From Salinisphaera sp. (GTDB taxonomy: Bacteria > Pseudomonadota > Gammaproteobacteria > Nevskiales > Salinisphaeraceae): a DNA stretch of 64,000 bases. Shown one piece after another: positions 45,096 through 54,542 of the stretch (positions within the stretch are counted from its first letter, which is position 1; every line of letters starts with the position of its first letter). Under the pieces are notes generated by a model. That model did no database searches, was not told where the DNA came from, and was given only the letters and a program-made list of their open reading frames with translations. The position numbers and the translations under genes were made by a program. The DNA is taken from the NCBI RefSeq assembly GCF_002729955.1, contig NZ_PBYA01000037.1:1-64000 (forward strand), read 5' to 3'.

Positions 45096-46036
45096 CACGC
45101 CTGCGCCGGCAAGCCCAGCGCGGCGTGGCCCTGCTCACCGCCATGCTCATCATCGCCCTGGTCGGCATCATCGGCGCCGGCATGCTCTCGCAGATGAACC
45201 TGGCCCTGCATCGCAGCGGCAACATCTGGCAATCCGAACAGGCCTGGTGGTATGCGGTCGGTATCGAGAACTGGCTGGGCAAGCTGCTGCGCCAGGATGC
45301 CCAGCACAGCGATATCGACAGCCTGGAAGAAGCCTGGGCCCAGCCGGTGGACTATCTGCCGCTGGACGGCGGCGCACTGCAGGGCCGCATCATCGATCTG
45401 CAGGGCCGTTTCAACCTGAACAACCTCAGCGGCTCGGACGCCGAAGCGGCACAAGAGCAGTTCCAGCGGCTCATCGAACTGGTCGCCGATACCGATCAGG
45501 TCACCGCGCGCACCATCGCCGCCTCGACGCGCGACTGGCTGGACGCCGATATCAACCCGACCCTGCCGGACGGCGCCGAAGACGACTATTACCTGGGGTT
45601 GTCGCCGGCCTACCGCGCCGCGAACACCCTGATGGCCAGCGCCAGCGAGCTGCGCCTGGTCAAGGGCGTCACCCCGGCCATCTATGCCGCGCTCGAGCCC
45701 TATATCACCGCACTGCCCCAGCTTACGGCCATTAACGTGAATACCGCGCCCGCCCCGGTGCTTGCGACGATCGCCCCAGAGCTGCCGCCCAGCACCGGCG
45801 AAGCACTCGTGAAGTCGCGCGCCGACGAGCCCTGGAAGTCGGTCGATGCCTTTCTTCAGGATCCGGCCCTGGCCGGCCGCGAGATCAACGCCAACCGTCT
45901 GGACGTAAAGACCCATTATTTCCTGGCCACCGGCCAGATCACCGTGGATCGCGCCCAGGTCCAGTTCTTCAGCGTGCTCGAGCGCGGCGACAACGGGGCC
46001 GTACGTACCGTGCGCCACAGTACCAATGTCGATTAA
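45092..46036 (+). CDS. gspK: Minor pseudopilin GspK
   Basis: 314 residues. The N-terminus QRGVALLTAMLIIALVGIIG lacks Glu +5, as is normal for GspK. The large alpha domain (YYLGLSPAYRAANTLMASAS, ELRLVKGVTPAIYAALEPYI) and the SAM-like region follow. ATG 45092 overlaps the gspJ stop (ATGA); a longer frame from 45047 is not needed. GspK caps the pseudopilus tip. Confidence 0.93.
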   Translation: MTRLRRQAQRGVALLTAMLIIALVGIIGAGMLSQMNLALHRSGNIWQSEQAWWYAVGIENWLGKLLRQDAQHSDIDSLEEAWAQPVDYLPLDGGALQGRIIDLQGRFNLNNLSGSDAEAAQEQFQRLIELVADTDQVTARTIAASTRDWLDADINPTLPDGAEDDYYLGLSPAYRAANTLMASASELRLVKGVTPAIYAALEPYITALPQLTAINVNTAPAPVLATIAPELPPSTGEALVKSRADEPWKSVDAFLQDPALAGREINANRLDVKTHYFLATGQITVDRAQVQFFSVLERGDNGAVRTVRHSTNVD

Positions 46037-46289
46037 TCCGACAGAACGACGGGGCTGTCTGCAAGGGTTTCGTCGCAGCCGAGCGCGCGCCTGCCCGCGG
46101 CGTTCGAACTCGGCGGCGGTCTCCCGGCAGCTATGCACGTTACTAACCCGGCATCAAAATAGATGATTTTCGGATTACTGAAAGCCGTTTCGATTCAGGT
46201 AGACTGGCCGCGGATCGACGCCTGTGCGGCCCGCAAGGGCGAGGCCTTGCCAGATGCGTCACGGTCCGCGATTCCGGGGGTATGTTTTC

Positions 46290-47501
46290 GTGGCTGAACG
46301 ATTCATCGTGCATTTCGACGGCGAGCGCGCCGCCTGGCTGAATGCGGCCGATGAACTCGTGCGCGGTCCGCTCGACGAGGCCGCGCTGGCCGCCGACGGG
46401 CGTGAATGCACGCTGCTCGTTCCCAGCGAAGACGTCCTCATCACCCGGGTCGCACTGCCGCCGATCCGTCAGGCCAGGCGCCGGCTCCAGGCTGCCGCCT
46501 TTGCCCTGGAAGATCGCCTGGTCACGCGGGTGGACGACCTGCATTTCGCCCTGGCTGCCAAGGCCGACGCCGACGGCGATACCCCGGTTCTGGTGGTCGA
46601 TCGCGCCCTGCTCCAAGGGCTGGTCGACGATTGCACGAACGCGGGGCTGGATATCGTACAGGCCGTGCCCGACGTATTCGCCCTGCCCGAAGCTCAGCAG
46701 AGCTGGCATGTAGCCGTCATCGACGAGCGCGTGCTCACCCGTACCGACCACGGCCACGGGTTTGCCTGCGAGGCGTCGCTCTGGCCGGTGCTGGCCAGCG
46801 GCTGTACGCCGCCTGAGCGGCTGTGCCTCGAAGCGGCCAGGCGCAATGACAACGCGCAACGGCTGCGCAACGAGCTTGCCTTCGAGCCGGCACCCGAAAT
46901 CGAATCAATCGAGCACGGCGACGACGACACCGTCTTCGCCCAGCTGCTCGCCCGAGCCGACGCCCATGCCCGCACGGCCATCAACCTGCGCCAGGGCGAG
47001 CTGGCCCGCGCCTCGGCGATGCAGGCCTGGTGGCAGCCATTTCGGCTGACTGCCGGGCTGGCCGCTGCGTGGCTTCTGGTGGCACTGGCCGCCCGCGGTA
47101 TCGAAAGCTATCAGCTGCACCAGCGTATCGATTCACTCGAAGCACGCAGCGAAAGCGTGTTTCGTGAAACCTTCCCCAACGTGGGCACGATCAACGACCT
47201 GCGCGTGCAGGCCGAACAGAATATTCGTGCGCTGCGCGGCAGCGGGGGCAGCGGCGGCGTCTTTCCATTGCTTCAGGCCACGGCCGAAGTCACCGGCCAG
47301 GCCGGCAGCCTGACCATTCAATCGCTGCAATATCGCGACGGCGCGCTGTATCTGAGCCTGCGCGGCGACAGCGTGCAGTCACTGGAAGCGCTGCGCGCCG
47401 GCTTCGCACGCAAGCCCGGCACCACGCTGAACGTGGAAAGCGCCGATGCGGCAGCCAACGGTGTGCAGATACGCGCGAGCGTAACCGCGGGGGCTTCATG
47501 A
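46290..47501 (+). CDS. gspL: Type II secretion protein GspL
   Basis: About 403 residues. The cytoplasmic actin-like domain begins VAERFIVHFDGERAAWLNAA and has TLLVPSEDVLITRVALPPIR. A membrane span lies at about 250-272 (LTAGLAAAWLLVALAARGIE), then a periplasmic ferredoxin-like domain (GVFPLLQATAEVTGQAGSLT). GspL recruits GspE to the membrane. The start is uncertain: GTG 46290 has a G-rich site nine bases upstream, ATG 46254 is an alternative. Separated from gspK by about 250 bp, so it may have its own promoter. Confidence 0.88.
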   Translation: MAERFIVHFDGERAAWLNAADELVRGPLDEAALAADGRECTLLVPSEDVLITRVALPPIRQARRRLQAAAFALEDRLVTRVDDLHFALAAKADADGDTPVLVVDRALLQGLVDDCTNAGLDIVQAVPDVFALPEAQQSWHVAVIDERVLTRTDHGHGFACEASLWPVLASGCTPPERLCLEAARRNDNAQRLRNELAFEPAPEIESIEHGDDDTVFAQLLARADAHARTAINLRQGELARASAMQAWWQPFRLTAGLAAAWLLVALAARGIESYQLHQRIDSLEARSESVFRETFPNVGTINDLRVQAEQNIRALRGSGGSGGVFPLLQATAEVTGQAGSLTIQSLQYRDGALYLSLRGDSVQSLEALRAGFARKPGTTLNVESADAAANGVQIRASVTAGAS

Positions 47502-47998
47502 ACGCATTACGCCAGTGGTACGAGGGCCTGGCCCCGCGCGAGCGCGTGGCCGTGCTCGCCTGTGCGATCGTGGTGACGATCGCACTTTTCTACTACGCCC
47601 TGTGGCGGCCGTTGAACAGCAGCGTCGAGGAAGGCCGCCTGCGCCTGACCGCCCAGGCCGATGAAACACGCTGGATGCTGGGCATTCGCGACGAAGCCCG
47701 GCTGCTGCAGGCCGACAATACGCAGCGCCGTATCCAGGGCCGCAACGATTCGCTTCTGTCGATCGTGGATACCACCAGCCGCGAAAACGGCCTCGGCGAG
47801 GCGGTCCGACGCATCCAGCCGGACAACGACAATCAGGCCACAGTCACGCTCGAAAAGGCCAACTTCAACCAGATGCTGTTCTGGCTGCGCAGCCTCCAGC
47901 GCGACTACGGCGTGGCCGCCCAGCAGATGACGATCACCCGCGATGAGGAGGCCGGCACCGTGCAGGCACGACTGACGCTCGCGCGAGGCAACGCATGA
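47498..47998 (+). CDS. gspM: Type II secretion protein GspM
   Basis: 166 residues. A short cytoplasmic start WYEGLAPRERVAVLACAIVV runs into the membrane span (about 17-38). A periplasmic ferredoxin-like domain ends FNQMLFWLRSLQRDYGVAAQ and QMTITRDEEAGTVQARLTL. It partners GspL. It overlaps gspL and gspN by four bases each. Confidence 0.92.
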   Translation: MNALRQWYEGLAPRERVAVLACAIVVTIALFYYALWRPLNSSVEEGRLRLTAQADETRWMLGIRDEARLLQADNTQRRIQGRNDSLLSIVDTTSRENGLGEAVRRIQPDNDNQATVTLEKANFNQMLFWLRSLQRDYGVAAQQMTITRDEEAGTVQARLTLARGNA

Positions 47999-48747
47999 TG
48001 CGCGCGCTTCGCTATGGCCTGATCGGTCTGGTCGCTTTCGTCATCGGGCTGGTGGCCTTCCTGCCGGCCCGGGTGGCGGCCGGCTGGGCCGAACAGATGG
48101 GCCCTATCTCCATGGGCGGGGTCAGCGGTACGCTCTTCGACGGCCGGGCCAGCTATATTTCCGGGCCCGACGGGGCCATCGAGAATGTCTCCTGGCAGCT
48201 TGAGCCGGCATCGCTTCTGCTCGCCCGTATCAGTGCACGCCTGCAGATCGACTCCGATCTGAGCGGCTTCGATGCCGATGTATCGCGTTCGCTGTTCGGG
48301 CAGACCACGATCAGGAACGTCAGTGGCAGCGCCTCGGCCGGCTGGCTGGCGAAACTGGGCGGCTATACCTTCCTGCCGCTATCCGGCGATGTTCGAGTCA
48401 ACATCGATGAAGCCGTATTCGACGACGAACTGCAGTTCGACGCGCTGGCCGGCCAGATCAGCCTCGTGAACACGCGCTGGCAGCTGTTCAACCCGCCCGT
48501 GCCGCTCGGTCGCTTCACGGCGGCCCTCGCCCAGTCCGAACAAGGCCTGCGCGCGACGGTGGTGGAAAGCGATGGCCCGCTGGCGATCGACGGCGGCCTG
48601 ACCCTCGACGCCACCCGGCGCTATCTGCTCGACGTACGTCTACGCGCGCGCGCCGGGGCCGACGAGCGCCTGCCGCAGATGCTCGACCAGCTCGGCCGGG
48701 CCGACGCCGACGGCTGGCACCCGATACGCGAACAGGGCCGACTCTGA
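47995..48747 (+). CDS. gspN: Type II secretion protein GspN
   Basis: A 250-residue protein with an N-terminal membrane span (residues 8-27, LIGLVAFVIGLVAFLPARVA). The GspN domain starts GGVSGTLFDGRASYISGPDG with SWQLEPASLLLARISARLQI behind it. GspN is an accessory T2SS component present in only some systems. Last gene of the operon; the next gene starts five bases later. Confidence 0.9.
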   Translation: MMRALRYGLIGLVAFVIGLVAFLPARVAAGWAEQMGPISMGGVSGTLFDGRASYISGPDGAIENVSWQLEPASLLLARISARLQIDSDLSGFDADVSRSLFGQTTIRNVSGSASAGWLAKLGGYTFLPLSGDVRVNIDEAVFDDELQFDALAGQISLVNTRWQLFNPPVPLGRFTAALAQSEQGLRATVVESDGPLAIDGGLTLDATRRYLLDVRLRARAGADERLPQMLDQLGRADADGWHPIREQGRL

Positions 48748-48752
48748 ATCAC

Positions 48753-50216
48753 GTGCTCACCGGCGCCCTGGCGTTCACCCCGTGGCTCGTCTTTGCGATC
48801 TATGCGCTGATCGTGCTCCGGGCCACGCCGCGAGCCGCCGGGCCCATGGGGTTTTTCGGCGGGCATTCGCTGAGTGGACGCGCGCCCGGCGTATGGCTGC
48901 TTGGCGCGTCCGCGGCCATCTCCTGGGTGATGGCCAAAAGCGTCGACAACGCCATGAACCTGACCGCCGCCTTCGGCTACTGGGGCGGCATCGGCTATGC
49001 GAGCTATTGGCTAGCCTTCGTGGTGGTGGCCATCGCGGTCTATTTCATCCGCAGCCGTGGCCATGACAATTCGCTGGCCGCCTTTCTCGAACGCAAGTAC
49101 GGCGCAGCGGCGACCCGGTTGTTTCTGGTCGTGATCGGCATTCGGCTGTTCAACGAGATATGGTCCAACACCAAGGTGGCCGCGCTCTATTTCGGCAGCG
49201 AGGGCAGCGCGCCCTACTGGGTGGCGGTGATCGCCTTCACCGGCCTGACTCTCTACTACGCACGTCGCGGCGGGCTGCGTTCTTCCATCGTGACCGACGC
49301 CGCCCAGATGGTGCTGATCGCGCTGCTTTTGATCGTGACCCTGGTCGTACTCGCGCCGGGGCTGATCAGCGCCGGCGACAACGGCGCCGACGCGTCCCTT
49401 GTGAGTGCCGAGATGCGTATGCACGGCCTGACCTTTGCCCTGCTCGCCCTTGTGCAGACGCTGTCGTACGGCTTTCACGATCCGGTGCTCACCGACCGCG
49501 CCTTCGTCAGCTCGCCGCAAAAAATGGTGGCCAGTTTCGTACTCGCGGCCCTGCTCGGCGGCGCGCTGATCGCGGGCTTCAGCGTGGCCGGTCTGTATGC
49601 GCTGGCACAAAACATCGCGGCGACGCCATCGGTGGCCGTGGCCGTACCCATGGCGCTGGGCCTGGGCATGATGCTGTTGTTCAACGCGGTGATGCTCGCC
49701 AGCGCGGGTTCCACGCTGGATTCCACCTTTGCCTCCACGGCCAAGTTCACGGCTCGCGACTGGCGGGTGGCCCGTGCCGTACCGACCTACAAAGACCAGC
49801 GGCGCGGCCGCCGGGCGATGTGGGTTATCGCCCTGGTGGGTAATCTGCCGCTGCTGTCGCTCTATATCAAAGGCGTCGGCCCGGCGGTCATTGCCGCGAC
49901 CACCATCAGCGGCACTGCGATCATGGGCCTGGCGCCCATCTTCCTGCTGGCCTGGCTGCCCGGCGCGGGTCGGGCCTCGTTTCATGTCGCGCTCTGGCCC
50001 GGCGTCGTCATCGGTATCGCCCTCGCCCTCGAACGCCTGGCCGGCCTCGATCTGATTCCGGACGCATTCGCACTGGGCAGCGGCCCCTACGCCCAGACGC
50101 TTGGCATCAATGTCTGGGGGCTGGCGCTGTGTACCCCCCTGTTCGTGGCAGCCGCTGCCGCCGCTGGCCCGCGGCGGCCGGCCATTCAGCCGGTGCGATC
50201 GAACTCGGTATCCTGA
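48753..50216 (+). CDS. Sodium:solute symporter (SSS) family protein
   Basis: A 487-residue polytopic membrane protein starting at GTG 48753, five bases after gspN. About 13 membrane segments are visible. The region WLLGASAAISWVMAKSVDNA, then AFGYWGGIGYASYWLAFVVV, and FVSSPQKMVASFVLAALLGG fit the SSS/LeuT-like fold with its helix 1 sodium site. It resembles sodium:proline-symporter-like proteins, but the substrate is unknown. It overlaps the 3' end of the convergent CFA synthase gene by 31 bp. Confidence 0.8.
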   Translation: MLTGALAFTPWLVFAIYALIVLRATPRAAGPMGFFGGHSLSGRAPGVWLLGASAAISWVMAKSVDNAMNLTAAFGYWGGIGYASYWLAFVVVAIAVYFIRSRGHDNSLAAFLERKYGAAATRLFLVVIGIRLFNEIWSNTKVAALYFGSEGSAPYWVAVIAFTGLTLYYARRGGLRSSIVTDAAQMVLIALLLIVTLVVLAPGLISAGDNGADASLVSAEMRMHGLTFALLALVQTLSYGFHDPVLTDRAFVSSPQKMVASFVLAALLGGALIAGFSVAGLYALAQNIAATPSVAVAVPMALGLGMMLLFNAVMLASAGSTLDSTFASTAKFTARDWRVARAVPTYKDQRRGRRAMWVIALVGNLPLLSLYIKGVGPAVIAATTISGTAIMGLAPIFLLAWLPGAGRASFHVALWPGVVIGIALALERLAGLDLIPDAFALGSGPYAQTLGINVWGLALCTPLFVAAAAAAGPRRPAIQPVRSNSVS

Positions 50217-51427
50217 ATCCGACGCGCAGGCGTGACCCGCGCCTTGTAGAGATAGTCGCGGGTCACGGGCACCACCTGGTTGTTTTTCGCGAGCTGTAGC
50301 TGGAACACCACCAGGTCGCCCCATCGAAAGATGGCCTGGCAGCCCAGCAGATAGAACTCCCACATGCGACAGAACCGTTCGCCAAGGCGCTGGCCAAACG
50401 CGTCGCGATGCTGCTGGAAGCGTTGATTCCAACACGCCAGGGTCCGCGCATAGTGCAGGCGCCAGATTTCGATATCCGCCAGGCTCATGCCGGTGTTCTC
50501 CACACAGGGCAACACCTCCGACAGCGACGGTACATAGCCGCCCGGAAAGATGTATTTCTCGATCCAGCCATGGGTGTCCTCGATCGGCGGACCATTGCGG
50601 CCAATCGTATGGATCAGACTGCGACCGCCGCGATTGAGCAGACGCTGCACCTGGTCGAAAAAGATCTGAAACTGCGGCCGGCCCACGTGCTCGAACATGC
50701 CCACGCTCACGATGGCGTCGTAGCCATCGCCTTCGTGGCGCCGATGCTCGCGGTAGTCCTGCTTGAGAAAACGCAGGCGATCACCCAGCCCTTCGCGCTG
50801 GGCGCGCGTGTGGGCATATTCGTACTGGTCGTCCGAGAGCGTCAGGCCGGTGACGGTTACGTCATAGTGGCGGGCCAGATAGCGCGCCAATCCGCCCCAG
50901 CCGCAGCCGATATCGAGCACGCGGTCGCCCGGTTCGAGGCAGAGCTTGCGCGCGATATGGCGGCACTTGGCCTGCTGTGCGGCTTCCAGGTCCATGTCCG
51001 CGCTTTCGAAATAGGCACAGGAATACAGCATCTCGCGATCGAGAAACCGCGCGAACAGCTCGTGATCGATATCGTAGTGGTGCCGGGCGTTGCGCCGTGA
51101 GCGCAGCCAGGAATTGGCTTCGCGCAGGCCGCGCAGTGCATGGCGCGCCAGATCGACAAGACGGCTGGAAGCGAACTTGTCCACGTTCGCGAAATAAAGC
51201 TCGAAGACTGCGAGCAGGCCGCCCTCGCCCGGCCACCAGTCACCGTCCATATAGGCTTCGCCAAAGGCCATCTGGGGGTCGGAAAGCAGGCGAGCCAGCA
51301 CCTTGCGTTCGCGCAAATGGATATGCGCGGTCGGCGGCCCCTGGCCAATAACGCGGGTGCTTGTATCCGGAAAATGGATAACGAGCGTGCCTTGATCGAT
51401 CAGCCGGTCGAAAAAGCGTGTCTTCAT
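50186..51427 (-). CDS. cfa: Cyclopropane-fatty-acyl-phospholipid synthase
   Basis: 413 residues. An N-terminal lipid-binding region (LLSDPQMAFGEAYMDGDWWP) precedes a SAM-methyltransferase domain. That domain shows motif I RVLDIGCGWGGLARYLARHY (about 172-191), and YSCAYFESADMDLEAAQQAK, LKQDYREHRRHEGDGYDAIV and IFPGGYVPSLSEV, the classical Cfa signatures. It methylenates cis double bonds of membrane phospholipids, usually for acid, salt or stationary-phase tolerance. Single gene, divergent from the universal stress gene. Confidence 0.93.
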   Translation of the reverse strand: MKTRFFDRLIDQGTLVIHFPDTSTRVIGQGPPTAHIHLRERKVLARLLSDPQMAFGEAYMDGDWWPGEGGLLAVFELYFANVDKFASSRLVDLARHALRGLREANSWLRSRRNARHHYDIDHELFARFLDREMLYSCAYFESADMDLEAAQQAKCRHIARKLCLEPGDRVLDIGCGWGGLARYLARHYDVTVTGLTLSDDQYEYAHTRAQREGLGDRLRFLKQDYREHRRHEGDGYDAIVSVGMFEHVGRPQFQIFFDQVQRLLNRGGRSLIHTIGRNGPPIEDTHGWIEKYIFPGGYVPSLSEVLPCVENTGMSLADIEIWRLHYARTLACWNQRFQQHRDAFGQRLGERFCRMWEFYLLGCQAIFRWGDLVVFQLQLAKNNQVVPVTRDYLYKARVTPARRIQDTEFDRTG

Positions 51428-51622
51428 GGTGTCCCGCCCGCCGCGGGCGACGCATGCGCGACGCCCAACCGCGTTCTCATGCCCAACCCGATATTACATA
51501 GTCACCGATTCCATGCATATTGCATAAGCATGAAAGATGCCTGATTTCGATTGCGCATGCGCTTTTCATACGCGCTCTCGCGTGTAGTCTGGAGACAAGT
51601 CGGTCTTACAAGGAGAAAAAGG

Positions 51623-52063
51623 ATGTTCGACACCATTCTCGTCGCAGTCGACGGGTCCGAGCACTCGAAACGCGCTATCGAAATCGCCGCCGATATGGGC
51701 CACCGCTATGCATCCACGGTGCATGTTGTGCACATCCCGCAACATACCGGCCACGAAAAGACGCTTGCGCTGGGCGGCGCGGCGATCACGCTGCAGCCCT
51801 CCCAGGCCGAACTTGAAGCCGCAGGGCAGTCGGTCGTCTCAGCCGCCCGGGATTTGCTGGAAGCCGCCGGCTGCCAGAAAATCGAAACCGAGATCATGGG
51901 CGGCGACCCGGCCCAGCAGATCGTGTCCGCCGCCAAACGGGTGAAGGCCGATCTTATCGTCATGGGCCGGCGCGGGTTGAGCGAGTTCACCGGCCTGGTC
52001 ATCGGCAGCACCTCGCACAAGGTCGCCCATCTCGCGCCCTGTGCCTGCCTTACGACGCGTTAG
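51623..52063 (+). CDS. Universal stress protein (UspA family)
   Basis: 146 residues: MFDTILVAVDGSEHSKRAIE at the N-terminus and the nucleotide motif MGRRGLSEFTGLVIGSTSHK (G-x2-G-x9-G-S/T) near the C-terminus, indicating the ATP-binding subclass. AAGGAG and AAAAGG lie just upstream of ATG 51623; the longer frame from 51551 lacks such a site. Monocistronic. Confidence 0.92.
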   Translation: MFDTILVAVDGSEHSKRAIEIAADMGHRYASTVHVVHIPQHTGHEKTLALGGAAITLQPSQAELEAAGQSVVSAARDLLEAAGCQKIETEIMGGDPAQQIVSAAKRVKADLIVMGRRGLSEFTGLVIGSTSHKVAHLAPCACLTTR

Positions 52064-52148
52064 AACGCCCCGGCCAGCCCAGTCTGGCCCGTACAGAAAT
52101 CGTCGCCCAGGCGTGCCGACGGCGCGCTGGTGCGGGCGGCGGGCTCAG

Positions 52149-52910
52149 TCAGGGATTGGCAGGGGCGGCAAGCGGCTCGTTCGCCCGCCGCAGCAGCCAG
52201 ACCGTATCGCGCCCGAACGACAGCAAGAGCAGCGCCAGCGCGACGAGAAGCGCCGTGTTGGCGACCGATGAGCTGACCACGGGCAGCAGGCAGATCATGA
52301 GCGTGGCGCCTTGCCATACACAGCCGATCTTGCGCAGGCGCGAGGGCGGCAAGGGCCGTCTGAGCGACGGGCACACTGCCTGTGCGGCGATAAAGGCATA
52401 GCGGGCCAGGCCGATGGCAAGAACCCAGGGGCCGGCCTTGCCCAGGGCGACGAGCACGATCGACAGCACCAGCAGAAAAAAGGCATCAAGCTCCATATCG
52501 AAGCGCGCGCCGAATGCGCCGCTGCTGGCGGTACGGCGCGCCACCCAGCCATCGACACCGTCGAGCAGCAGACAGCCCAAAGCCAGCGCGACGAACGTAT
52601 GAACATGGGTGCTCAGAAACGCGGGAAACAGGCCCGCGCCGGCAAGCAGCATGACGATCGCGCCGCGCAGCAGCGTGATTCGATTGGCCCAGCCGAACGG
52701 CCGTGGCCAGGCCGCGCGGCGAACATAAAGCAGCGCCGCCAAGCCCATGTACAGAGCCGCCACGGTCACGCGCAGCGCGGCCGGGCCAGCCAGCGCATAG
52801 AGCAACGCTTCCATCACCACGCCAAGCGCCGTGAACCCCAGCAACAACTCGAACAGCGCCGCAGGCGTATCGCTGGAGCGCGCCCGTGCCACAGGCGAAA
52901 CGTCGCGCAT
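52149..52910 (-). CDS. CDP-alcohol phosphatidyltransferase family protein
   Basis: About 253 residues from ATG 52910 (an upstream in-frame ATG at 53027 adds a basic tail). The CDP-OH-P motif DG-x2-AR-x8-G-x3-D-x3-D is present: LLLDGVDGWVARR, then GARFDMELDAFF (about residues 119-150). About six membrane segments flank it. The enzyme joins an alcohol to a CDP-activated lipid or polyol. It diverges from the dehydrogenase at 53119, and I place it in the pterin-like locus by position; the alcohol substrate is unknown. Confidence 0.85.
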   Translation of the reverse strand: MRDVSPVARARSSDTPAALFELLLGFTALGVVMEALLYALAGPAALRVTVAALYMGLAALLYVRRAAWPRPFGWANRITLLRGAIVMLLAGAGLFPAFLSTHVHTFVALALGCLLLDGVDGWVARRTASSGAFGARFDMELDAFFLLVLSIVLVALGKAGPWVLAIGLARYAFIAAQAVCPSLRRPLPPSRLRKIGCVWQGATLMICLLPVVSSSVANTALLVALALLLLSFGRDTVWLLRRANEPLAAPANP

Positions 52911-53118
52911 GCCCGGGGTGGTTAAAACCCGGGTCGCGGGCAGCCGGTGGGAAGCGACCGGTCGCTGCAAGGGTGTGATGCGGGTTACATTTCGCACTGA
53001 AGCTCGTACTCGATCAAGCGCGCGCATCGGCGCCGGCGTTTGGCGGCTGACGTCATCGGGGCATCAGCCTGATCACGAGTGTACGTAAACCCGCCGTTTT
53101 TCGTTTCATTTGTATGAC

Positions 53119-54105
53119 ATGCCCATGACCGATCGTTTCGCCCGCGCCCTGTGGCTCGAGCCGCCTTATGCCTGTGCACTGCACCGGGAGCCGCTGCCCG
53201 AACGCGCGGCGGGTCAGTTGCTCGTTCGCAGCCGCTACTCGGCGGTGAGCGGGGGCACCGAAACCCTCGTGTTTTCGGGCGCGGTTCCGGAAAGCGAATA
53301 CGCGCGTATGCGTGCACCATTTCAGGCGGGCAGCCTGCCGGGGCCGGTGAAGCACGGCTATGCGAACGTCGGCGTTGTCGAAGACGGCCCCGAGGACTGG
53401 CTCGGCCGCGAAGTGTTCTGCCTGTATCCCCACCAGACACGTTATGTGGTGGACGCCGATGCGGTGGTCGCCCTGCCCGCTGATGTGCCCGCCGCACGGG
53501 CCGTGCTGGCCGCGAATATGGAAACCGCGGTGAATGCGCTCTGGGACGCCGGCATCGGCGTGGGCGACCGGGTCAGCGTGGTGGGCGCGGGGGTGATCGG
53601 CGCGCTGATCGCCGGGCTGGCCGCTGGCATACCGGGCACCCAGGTCGAGCTTATCGATATCGACCCGGCCAAGACCGCGCTGGCACAGGCGCTCGGTGTT
53701 GCCTTCCAGCGGCCCGATACGGCGAGCATCGATCGCGACGTGGTCGTGCATGCCAGCGCCAGCAGTGCCGGTCTGGATACGGCGATCGCGCTGGCCGGCT
53801 TCGAGGCCACGGTACTGGAGATGAGCTGGTATGGTGCCGCACCCGTGACCGTCGGCCTGGGCGGCGCGTTTCATTCCCAGCGCCTGACGCTGCGTTCGAG
53901 CCAGGTGGGCGCGGTATCGCCCAGCCGGCGCACGCGTCGCGATCATGGTTCGCGTCTGGCGCTTGCCGTTTCGCTGCTTGCCGATGCCCGCTTCGATGCA
54001 CTCTTCGAGGCCGAGGATGCGGCTTTCGACGATCTGCCATCGGTGATGCATCGCCTGGCATCACCGTCCGATAACAGCCTGTGCCAGCGCATCCGTTACG
54101 ACTGA
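53119..54105 (+). CDS. MDR-superfamily (zinc-type alcohol dehydrogenase-like) protein
   Basis: About 328 residues; the start could be ATG 53119 or 53125. GroES-like N-terminus: SRYSAVSGGTETLVFSGAVP and FQAGSLPGPVKHGYANVGVV. Rossmann domain: VGDRVSVVGAGVIGALIAGL (about 154-173). The usual Cys and His-Glu of catalytic zinc are replaced (SAVSGGTE, VKHGYAN), as in the BchC-like branch of the family, so zinc dependence is doubtful. First gene of the plus-strand run MDR-PTPS-GT-MT-flippase and probably the redox step of that pathway. Confidence 0.82.
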   Translation: MPMTDRFARALWLEPPYACALHREPLPERAAGQLLVRSRYSAVSGGTETLVFSGAVPESEYARMRAPFQAGSLPGPVKHGYANVGVVEDGPEDWLGREVFCLYPHQTRYVVDADAVVALPADVPAARAVLAANMETAVNALWDAGIGVGDRVSVVGAGVIGALIAGLAAGIPGTQVELIDIDPAKTALAQALGVAFQRPDTASIDRDVVVHASASSAGLDTAIALAGFEATVLEMSWYGAAPVTVGLGGAFHSQRLTLRSSQVGAVSPSRRTRRDHGSRLALAVSLLADARFDALFEAEDAAFDDLPSVMHRLASPSDNSLCQRIRYD

Positions 54106-54143
54106 CCGGGCGTTTTCTCTTTACCCATCAATAAGGACTGAAT

Positions 54144-54542
54144 ATGTTCAGCCTGACCGTTCGCGATCACTTCATGATCGCCCACAGCTTCACCGGCGAG
54201 ATCTTCGGCCCCGCTCAGCACACCCACGGCGCGACTTATGTGGTGGACGTGTCGTTCATGCGCGCCGAGCTGGACGACAACGACTTGGTCATCGATATTG
54301 GTCTGGCCAGCGAAGCGCTCAAGCGCACGCTGGCCGAACTGAACATGCGCAATCTCGATGACGTGGACGAATTCAGCGGCCGCAACACGACCACTGAATT
54401 CCTGGCCAAGGCGGTCTTCGACCGACTGCGCAGCGCCATCCATGCTGGCGAGCTTGGCGAAACCGCCACCGCGCTCGCGGCCATGCGCGTCACCCTGGCC
54501 GAGTCGCATATCGCCTGGGCCAGCTACGAGGGCGACGTGTGA
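54144..54542 (+). CDS. PTPS/QueD-fold protein lacking the usual catalytic Cys and His
   Basis: 132 residues with the T-fold of 6-pyruvoyl-tetrahydropterin synthases: HFMIAHSFTGEIFGPAQHTH-GATY, with the three zinc His residues (11-35). LVIDIGLASEALKRTLAELN and NLDDVDEF follow, and NTTTEFLAKAVFDRL with the pterin-anchoring Glu. In QueD and PTPS the Cys four residues before HxH and the His of the LDH motif are catalytic. Here they are Gly (GPAQHTH) and Asp (NLDD). The protein therefore probably binds a pterin-like ligand but does a different reaction. Its stop overlaps the glycosyltransferase start. Confidence 0.82.
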   Translation: MFSLTVRDHFMIAHSFTGEIFGPAQHTHGATYVVDVSFMRAELDDNDLVIDIGLASEALKRTLAELNMRNLDDVDEFSGRNTTTEFLAKAVFDRLRSAIHAGELGETATALAAMRVTLAESHIAWASYEGDV

